Assembly: GCA_012798745.1 (NCBI GenBank)
Contig: JAAZMQ010000354.1
Location: 1 to 23,323, forward strand
Length of the DNA stretch: 23,323 nt
Direction: 5' to 3'
Origin: Bacteroidales bacterium
GTDB taxonomy: Bacteria > Bacteroidota > Bacteroidia > Bacteroidales > Dysgonomonadaceae
In this document: piece by piece, positions 8,830-14,688 of the stretch
Layout of the letters: every line of letters begins with the position of its first letter
Position numbering within the stretch: the stretch's first letter is position 1
Notes under the pieces: model-generated
Database searches by the model: none
Seen by the model: the letters and a program-made list of their open reading frames with translations, nothing else
Told to the model about the DNA's origin: nothing
Position numbers and translations under genes: made by a program

Positions 8830-11800
8830 TTAAAAATTAATATTGATTCCACCCGAAAATCGCATAGATACAGGTGTGTTCGCATTATCCGTGACGAGCC
8901 CCTTGGGTGAACCGGGTAATGAAACTTCCGGATCCTGTCCCTTGTAATCTGTCCAGGTAAATAAATCATATCCCGTGATAAAGAAATTCAGATTGCTTAT
9001 TCCGAAACGTCTACATTTTTCAGAAGGAACCGAATAAGACAAGGAAAGTGTTTTCAACCGCAAAAACGATGCTTTTTCAACAAAACGATCCGAACCAAGG
9101 TAATTATAACCATAATTGTAAAGGGCTCGGGGGATATCGGTATCGTCTCCTTCATTTCTCCATCGTCTTAATGTTGCCATACTTTGATTATCTCTACCAT
9201 ACATGGCTTCACTGTCCATTCTGGCTCTATTGATAACTTTTTGCCCAATGCGTCCGTGAAAAAATGTGGTTAAATTAAATCCTTTATATTTTATTTGGAA
9301 CCCGCCGCCACCGGTTAAAATAGGCATCCCATTTCCAATATACACTATGTCATACTCATTAATAACCCCATCATAATTGATGTCTTCATATTTTGCATCT
9401 CCTGGATAAACACGTAAATTTCCATTTTGCATCACAATGGGTTCTCCATTCATATTCTTCATAACGTTGCCATCGGCATCGCGTGCGTATGTATCTTCAC
9501 TGTTTTGATAAACACCTAAATACTTATATCCAAAAAATGATCCTACGGGTACTCCCGTTTCCAATCGTTGGGCATAATTGCCATTTCCAAAGCTGTAACT
9601 TTCTTCTACCAAATTTTCCGGCAATTCAACAATTTTGTTAATATTGCGGCTTACATTGGCATTTACGGAAATACGCCAATCTTTGTCTCTAAAAATCTCA
9701 TAATCGGCACGGAACTCCACGCCTTTATTTGTCATTACACCCGAGTTATAATATGCAATGGTAGAAAAACCCGTTGAAGTTGGAATACCGATATTCCTCT
9801 GTAATAAATCACTGGTTCGCTTGTTATACCAATCAAAAGTAAAGCTGAGTTTATTGTCTAAAAAGAGAAAATCTCCCCCTAAATTATACTCACGGGATGA
9901 CTCCCATTTTAACCTATTAAGCTGAACTCTCACAGGCGCAATTGCAGGCATATCGATGTAATTTTGACCTAGTGCTTTAAAAGTACCTACATAGGGAGCT
10001 GTGCCTGAGGGTGAATTACCGCTGTAACCCAAGCTGATACGCAGTTTTGCTAGATCAACCCACGATACATCTTTTAAAAATTCTTCCTCTTGTGCCTGCC
10101 AAGCAAAGCCCAATGCAGGGAAAATGCCCCACCGTTCGGATTTCCCCAAACTGGAATTGCCTTCCATATTAACTGTTGTTGAAAACATATATTTGTTCAG
10201 CAAAGTATAATGCAAATTAAAAATACCGGACATAGTTCTTGTTTTAGACGATCCTGATCCAATATCACTTATATGACCTCCGGTAATGGGATCAGCCAAG
10301 CCGGGTGAAGCAGTTCCTGATATTACCCCGGTATAACTGGAACTTTGTGCCTCAGAAGTGCGAAATAAAGCTGTTGCTACGATATTATGCATATCGTTCC
10401 AATTCTTTCTGAATAACAATTTATTTTCTGTTTGAAGGACAAATCTGTCGGTATATCCTTCGGTACTTCGATTGTAATATTCACTTACACCTGTGACACC
10501 TGTGGCAACCTGTGGCAAAAATTTTTTGTTTTTAACCGAGCGAGGATTCATAGATACCCAGCCTGTATAAGTAAGTTCAGGCATAATAAAGTAGTTTAGC
10601 CGAAAAGTAACTCTTGATTCCTTTTGCGATGTTGTATTATAACCTTCTTTTGCCAACGCTACAGGATTGTAATTTTTTTTACCATCAAAAGCACCTTGAA
10701 ATTCTTCAACATTTTGGCGAGAAAAATAGGCTGTGGTACGTTCTTTGGTCACATCGTCAATCCAATAAGGGCTCTTATTGGGCATTTTGGCGAGAGCTTC
10801 AGATCTCACATTCCTGCCAAGATTGTAATTATCGTCTCGCTCCGTTTGAGTATAATTAATCTCGGCATCAACCCTTAATCGGTCTGAAAATCTGTAATTA
10901 ATATTCATAGACGAAGAAAATCGATCTAACGCTGTACCTATAGTGGTACCTTCATCAAGTAGATATCCCAATGAAAACCGATAAGTAGCTTTATCCCCCC
11001 CCCCTGACATGGCAAAATTATTATCATTGGTAAAAGAATTTCTTCGAACTTCGTCTAACCAATTCGTATTTACATTATATTCGTCAAAATAACGCCATTC
11101 GGGTATGTAATTTATTTCAGGTGTGTTATACAATAATTCGAGCAATGTAGCTGAAGAGGCGATTCCTTGTACATTAGCCGTATTCCATATTGCATCCTGC
11201 ATTAATGCGACATATTGGTCACCGTTCAACATAGGTATGGGGTCAGGCTCGACTCTTGTCGTGAATTTTGATGAGAAACTGAAGCTGGTTTTTCCCCTAC
11301 TCCCTTTCTTAGTATTTACGATTAGTACACCATTCCCCCCCTTGGTTCCCCATACGGCAGTAGCAGCTGCATCTTTCAATACCTCTATCGATTCGATATC
11401 GGTAGGGGCAATGTTTAGCAGCTGGCCGTATTCTTCCATACTTGCTGTGGCAAAATTAAAGTCTTGATCTATATCGGTTGAATAGGGTATTCCATCAATA
11501 ACAATTAAAGGCTCGGCATTTGCATTCAAAGTATTGGCACCTCTGATTCGAATGGAACTTTTAGCTCCCGGATCTCCGCCGGTTACAATATCAAGTCCGC
11601 TTATTCGTCCTTGCAAAGCTTCTTCAATTGTTACAATCGGTGCCGTTTGCACAATTTCATCCACCATTATTCGTTGCGTTGCAGCGGTTTGTTCCCTATC
11701 CGTTATCCCCATGCGATTCATTCGCTGAGCTTCCACAACAAATTCCTCAATAATATGTTCTTCGGGAGTCAAAACAAAATCCAATGTTTTCTGCCCGCGA

Positions 11801-12081
11801 TAATTTACTGTTTGCGACTTCATTCCTATAAAAGAAGCCGTTATTTTAAGATCTTTTTCATATGCCGGAATCTGGATGTTGTATTCACCTGTCTCAGAAG
11901 TCGCAACGCCTGTCAGTATACGATTTTGCTTGTCAACAACAACTACATTTGCACCCGGCAGAGGCCGCTCTTTGCCATCGACAAGCTCATATACAAATCC
12001 CGAAAGAATATTGGTCTGAGCCAATATGGAAACCGGCAAAAAAAACATTGCAATTAAAATCAGATATTGTGTTTTTTTCAT
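8830..12081 (-). CDS. SusC/RagA-type TonB-dependent outer-membrane transporter (SusC-A)
   Basis: A 1083-residue protein from the ATG at 12081. In order: signal peptide (1-22, cleavage near ILAQT), CarboxypepD_reg-like domain (about 25-105, with LPGANVVVVDKQN), TonB-box-like IIEEFVVEA (about 110-118), plug (about 135-257, with EALQGRISGLDIVTGGDPG, IRIRGANTLN and IEVLKDAAATAVWGTKGGNGV), then the beta barrel ending in GGININF. A calcium-loop-like DINYDGVINEYD lies at about 900-911. Function is TonB-driven import of oligosaccharides with SusD-A, which follows after 11 bp. The conserved SGGGDKATY motif (359-367) is encoded over a run of ten G in the coding strand (10995-11004), a possible slippage site. 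The gene starts 20 bp after the stop of FAS1-1. Confidence 0.97.
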   Translation of the reverse strand: MKKTQYLILIAMFFLPVSILAQTNILSGFVYELVDGKERPLPGANVVVVDKQNRILTGVATSETGEYNIQIPAYEKDLKITASFIGMKSQTVNYRGQKTLDFVLTPEEHIIEEFVVEAQRMNRMGITDREQTAATQRIMVDEIVQTAPIVTIEEALQGRISGLDIVTGGDPGAKSSIRIRGANTLNANAEPLIVIDGIPYSTDIDQDFNFATASMEEYGQLLNIAPTDIESIEVLKDAAATAVWGTKGGNGVLIVNTKKGSRGKTSFSFSSKFTTRVEPDPIPMLNGDQYVALMQDAIWNTANVQGIASSATLLELLYNTPEINYIPEWRYFDEYNVNTNWLDEVRRNSFTNDNNFAMSGGGDKATYRFSLGYLLDEGTTIGTALDRFSSSMNINYRFSDRLRVDAEINYTQTERDDNYNLGRNVRSEALAKMPNKSPYWIDDVTKERTTAYFSRQNVEEFQGAFDGKKNYNPVALAKEGYNTTSQKESRVTFRLNYFIMPELTYTGWVSMNPRSVKNKKFLPQVATGVTGVSEYYNRSTEGYTDRFVLQTENKLLFRKNWNDMHNIVATALFRTSEAQSSSYTGVISGTASPGLADPITGGHISDIGSGSSKTRTMSGIFNLHYTLLNKYMFSTTVNMEGNSSLGKSERWGIFPALGFAWQAQEEEFLKDVSWVDLAKLRISLGYSGNSPSGTAPYVGTFKALGQNYIDMPAIAPVRVQLNRLKWESSREYNLGGDFLFLDNKLSFTFDWYNKRTSDLLQRNIGIPTSTGFSTIAYYNSGVMTNKGVEFRADYEIFRDKDWRISVNANVSRNINKIVELPENLVEESYSFGNGNYAQRLETGVPVGSFFGYKYLGVYQNSEDTYARDADGNVMKNMNGEPIVMQNGNLRVYPGDAKYEDINYDGVINEYDIVYIGNGMPILTGGGGFQIKYKGFNLTTFFHGRIGQKVINRARMDSEAMYGRDNQSMATLRRWRNEGDDTDIPRALYNYGYNYLGSDRFVEKASFLRLKTLSLSYSVPSEKCRRFGISNLNFFITGYDLFTWTDYKGQDPEVSLPGSPKGLVTDNANTPVSMRFSGGININF
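10995..11004 (-). repeat. Homopolymeric G10 tract inside SusC-A
   Basis: Ten consecutive C on the plus strand, so G10 in the coding strand. It encodes Gly360-Gly361-Gly362 and the first base of Asp363, early in the barrel. The other Gly-rich codon run noticed in the same gene (near 11335-11341) reaches only seven. Loss or gain of one base would shift the frame and remove most of the barrel. As given, the frame is intact. Confidence 0.9.
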
Positions 12082-12101
12082 ATCAACTGGTAATAATTTT
12101 A

Positions 12102-14357
12102 CTATTTTTTAAATACATCATCAATAAAGTGCGCTCCTCCATCAAAAAACGCAAAAGGAAAATAATCGTAGTCCGAAATCACATTTACTTCCTCTCCCTC
12201 AAAAACTCCGGGAAAATTAAGTTTTACACTCAAAGAGTTACCATTATCTTTAATAACAACCACGGTATTTAAAGATGTTCCGTCGCGATTGAACGTTCCC
12301 AGGGTTGAATACTGCCCTTGAATACCTGAACCTATATAAGGATAGGTTGTCATCCCGTTAGCTCCTGTGGGTACGAAATAATTTTTCAAATAATCGGCCA
12401 ATGCCTTTTGATTAGAAACAAAACCGTCGACATTCACCCCCGGTATTTGCCCTGCAGATATTGCTCGGGAGAGGGCATCATTAGTAGGAATAAATATAAC
12501 TGGCCTCAACCCGTCGGCAAACGGCAACGTTCCATTTGCAATATCCACTAAACCTGCATTTCGGAGCAATTCCGAAAATCGAAAATAGGGGTATCGGGTA
12601 TCCCTTGTTATAGCTAATTGATTAAGGACCGAAGTTGATGGACTAAGTGGAAGAAACATTTCCTCGTAATCATACGTATATGCTTTCCCATTTGACCAAT
12701 CTTTGCCATTGTAAGTTAATGGGTGTAAATCAACAAAGGATACAATGGAAAAAGGATTTATAAATTTCTCGTTAAAAAGGACACTGGTTATAATTTCACC
12801 ATCCTTTATGTACCAATAAGTAAATGGAATATTAGTGCGAAGCACCTGTGTGCCTGATGATTTTATACTTTCACCTCCTGTTACGGTATGCAGGTTTACA
12901 ATATCAGTCATCCTTCCTGTATTTAATGGTGCAAGTTCCCCTTCTTCTTCCGACCACAATTCATCATCAATCAAATTAATACCACCCTCTATCATTTGGT
13001 GATTTGTGGGTATTAAGGCTGTCATTGTTGTTTCTCCGGAAGAAAGTCCAACCAGCATTCCTGAAGCATCTAACATGTAGAGATAATAAGATAAATCTTT
13101 ATATCGAAAAGCAGGACCTGTAATTGATGTAAACATCGACGGAAGTTGTAATTCATTAAGCCCATATAATACACCATTGGTACACATGAACCTGTTTTCT
13201 AAGGGAACTTGATCTACATCGAAATCAATCTTCATGTCGAATGAATTGATAATGTTCCCTTTTTTAATCTCTTCCGGAAAGACAATCGATTCTTTGTATA
13301 CCGTATTGTATATAAGATATTTTATGGCAATGTCGCTAACTTCATCAAAGGAATTATATCCTCCTTGTTGCCAGTAATTTTCAAAAAAATTGTCTAATGC
13401 GGTGTTGGAAGAAGCAAAAACGCTATAGGCCATATAAGCAAGATTGGCAACATCCCTGAAATTGTTTACCGGCCATTCACAGGCAATATTTGGAAGAGGT
13501 GAATGATAATGACGATAAAGGTCATTGCCTTTTCCGAAATCAACGGTAAGTTGAGGATCAAGCTCATAATAAGAATACCTGTCGTAAAGTTCCAGATAAC
13601 GGGAATATTCATCGCGTTGTTGCAATTCCTTATAAATAGTTTCCAGTGGTTTCAAAACTTGGTTCAACAAGTAAATATAACCATTGTGGGCTATCAATTC
13701 ATATTCATTTACACTTGAGTTGGATACATTAAAACCATCTTCTCCTGTCCACAAGGAATTAGGATAAAAATATTCATAATTGTATTTAGCATTAATCCCT
13801 TTAGTGTTAAAAAGCTTATAAGAAAAAACAGGTAAAAGTCGTTCATTATGATAGACTGTCACTTCTCTGCCATTCGTATCCAATTCAATGGTAGGTGGAT
13901 CATAACTTCGAGTTCTGTGCTTGTAATAAAGCCCGGCCATAACCTCCTTTTCTTCCTCGGTAGCTCCGTCTCCTTCTAAGGGCCGAAAATTAATCAGCTT
14001 ATCTTTATCATATGAATAATATATCAGATGGAAACCGATTAATTTCATTACTTCATCTCTTGTGAAATCATCTATTGAAGATTTTCCACAACTGACAATG
14101 TATTCACTAAAAGCTTCATCATTAGGAGCCATAACAGTTACCAGGCCCTTACCTTCGAGAATCGGTTTAAAACCTGCTTTCTCAGCTCCTTTTAAAAAAA
14201 TGGAATAATTTCCCTGTTCTTGAAGGACTTCCCAAGCACTTCTTTCCGCCCAATCGGGAACTTCATAATGTTCTTCCATTTTACTTTCGCAAGCGCCTAA
14301 AATAAAAAAAATAATAAGCGACCAGCAAACATTTTTCATTTTTACTTTCTTTTTCAT
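12102..14357 (-). CDS. Four-domain fasciclin (FAS1) lipoprotein (FAS1-1)
   Basis: A 751-residue protein from the ATG at 14357. An in-frame ATG at 14411 would add 18 polar residues before the signal peptide, so it is rejected; the ATG at 14339 (MKNVCWSL) is a possible alternative. Signal peptide with lipobox ILGAC (Cys23). FAS1-like units at about 38-237 (GLVTVMAPNDEAFSEYI, ending NGYIYLLNQVLKP), 238-408 (ending NGVLYGLNELQLP), 415-545 (TMTALIPTNHQMIEGG) and 588-751 (PVIFIPTNDALSRAI, ending GGAHFIDDVFKK). Units 1, 3 and 4 keep the FAS1 start motif; unit 2 is weaker. Unlike the other two FAS1 proteins here it has no extra C-terminal beta domain. It is the first gene of the capture and uptake operon, 20 bp before SusC-A, and is likely a surface adhesion or glycan-binding protein; the ligand is unknown. 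Confidence 0.9.
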   Translation of the reverse strand: MKKKVKMKNVCWSLIIFFILGACESKMEEHYEVPDWAERSAWEVLQEQGNYSIFLKGAEKAGFKPILEGKGLVTVMAPNDEAFSEYIVSCGKSSIDDFTRDEVMKLIGFHLIYYSYDKDKLINFRPLEGDGATEEEKEVMAGLYYKHRTRSYDPPTIELDTNGREVTVYHNERLLPVFSYKLFNTKGINAKYNYEYFYPNSLWTGEDGFNVSNSSVNEYELIAHNGYIYLLNQVLKPLETIYKELQQRDEYSRYLELYDRYSYYELDPQLTVDFGKGNDLYRHYHSPLPNIACEWPVNNFRDVANLAYMAYSVFASSNTALDNFFENYWQQGGYNSFDEVSDIAIKYLIYNTVYKESIVFPEEIKKGNIINSFDMKIDFDVDQVPLENRFMCTNGVLYGLNELQLPSMFTSITGPAFRYKDLSYYLYMLDASGMLVGLSSGETTMTALIPTNHQMIEGGINLIDDELWSEEEGELAPLNTGRMTDIVNLHTVTGGESIKSSGTQVLRTNIPFTYWYIKDGEIITSVLFNEKFINPFSIVSFVDLHPLTYNGKDWSNGKAYTYDYEEMFLPLSPSTSVLNQLAITRDTRYPYFRFSELLRNAGLVDIANGTLPFADGLRPVIFIPTNDALSRAISAGQIPGVNVDGFVSNQKALADYLKNYFVPTGANGMTTYPYIGSGIQGQYSTLGTFNRDGTSLNTVVVIKDNGNSLSVKLNFPGVFEGEEVNVISDYDYFPFAFFDGGAHFIDDVFKK

Positions 14358-14415
14358 AATACTTTCATCATTCTTTGATTGAGTTGATTTTAATTTTAAT
14401 AATAGGTCCAAGAAT

Positions 14416-14427
14416 ACAAAATTTTGT
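14416..14427. repeat. 12-bp perfect palindrome in the leader
   Basis: ACAAAATTTTGT equals its own reverse complement and lies about 58 bp upstream of the FAS1-1 start. A second copy of the half sequence TTTTGTG follows at about 14434. AT-rich sequence makes chance palindromes fairly likely, so a role as an operator is only possible. Confidence 0.3.
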
Positions 14428-14519
14428 GTTTTATTTTGTGAATATAAAATGCGTTTTACTCATTTCGGTAAAATCTTTCTTAATGAATTCTTTATTTGCT
14501 TTTCTATACATTTATCAGA

Positions 14520-14538
14520 TTTGATGTAAACTACACTA
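14520..14538. repeat. Imperfect direct repeat, copy 1
   Basis: Reads TTTGATGTAAACTACACTA. It matches 14621-14641 apart from a two-base length difference and small changes in the middle; both copies share TTTGAT at the left and ACTACACTA at the right. The pair flanks the possible promoter, with centres about 102 bp apart, roughly ten helical turns. Confidence 0.4.
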
Positions 14539-14583
14539 CTATTATTACTTCTTGAGTATTAAATTTTTATGTATTTCTGCAAA

Positions 14584-14591
14584 CAAAAATA
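14584..14591 (-). promoter_or_regulatory. Possible Bacteroidota -7 element for the FAS1/SusCD operon
   Basis: On the minus strand this reads TATTTTTG, an exact match to the Bacteroides -7 consensus TAnnTTTG. The best upstream TTG (14618-14616) is about 24 bp away, longer than the usual spacing of about 19-21, so the -33 element is poor. If used, transcription would start near 14577 and leave a leader of about 220 nt before FAS1-1. Confidence 0.3.
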
Positions 14592-14620
14592 AACAAAAAC
14601 ATTAATTAAAGACTGCAATA

Positions 14621-14641
14621 TTTGATTAAAATACTACACTA
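14621..14641. repeat. Imperfect direct repeat, copy 2
   Basis: Second copy of the element at 14520-14538, with TTTGAT at 14621-14626 and ACTACACTA at 14633-14641. It lies upstream of the possible -7 box and ends 9 bp before the inverted repeat at 14651, so these could together form a regulator-binding region. Confidence 0.4.
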
Positions 14642-14650
14642 TTTGACATT

Positions 14651-14678
14651 TAACATTTATCCTCACCTGTAAATGTTA
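14651..14678. repeat. Perfect 9-bp inverted repeat after the GH2 stop codon
   Basis: TAACATTTA (14651-14659) and TAAATGTTA (14670-14678) are exact reverse complements with a 10-nt loop. It begins 10 bp after the GH2 stop in the direction of transcription. The stem has only one G-C pair and no U-run follows, so it is a poor intrinsic terminator. It may instead be a 3'-end hairpin protecting the enzyme mRNA, or an operator about 60 bp upstream of the possible promoter. Confidence 0.5.
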
Positions 14679-14688
14679 TATAAAAGCT

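Larger units (their letters stand above)
14358..14688. promoter_or_regulatory. Intergenic region between the GH2 gene and the FAS1/SusCD operon
   Basis: This 331-bp AT-rich stretch is the only long gap in the window, and I see no credible gene in it on either strand. It holds, from the GH2 side, an inverted repeat (14651-14678), an imperfect direct repeat (14621-14641 and 14520-14538), a possible -7 box (14584-14591) and a 12-bp palindrome ACAAAATTTTGT (14416-14427). It most likely carries the promoter and leader of the uptake operon and the end of the enzyme operon transcript. Confidence 0.6.

Noticed and set aside
14358..14411. N-terminal extension of FAS1-1 from the ATG at 14411
   Set aside because: It would place 18 polar residues before a lipoprotein signal peptide; the ATG at 14357 gives a proper export signal.
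14651..14678. Inverted repeat as a rho-independent terminator
   Set aside because: The stem has one G-C pair and no downstream U-run; it is kept as an inverted repeat without a terminator call.
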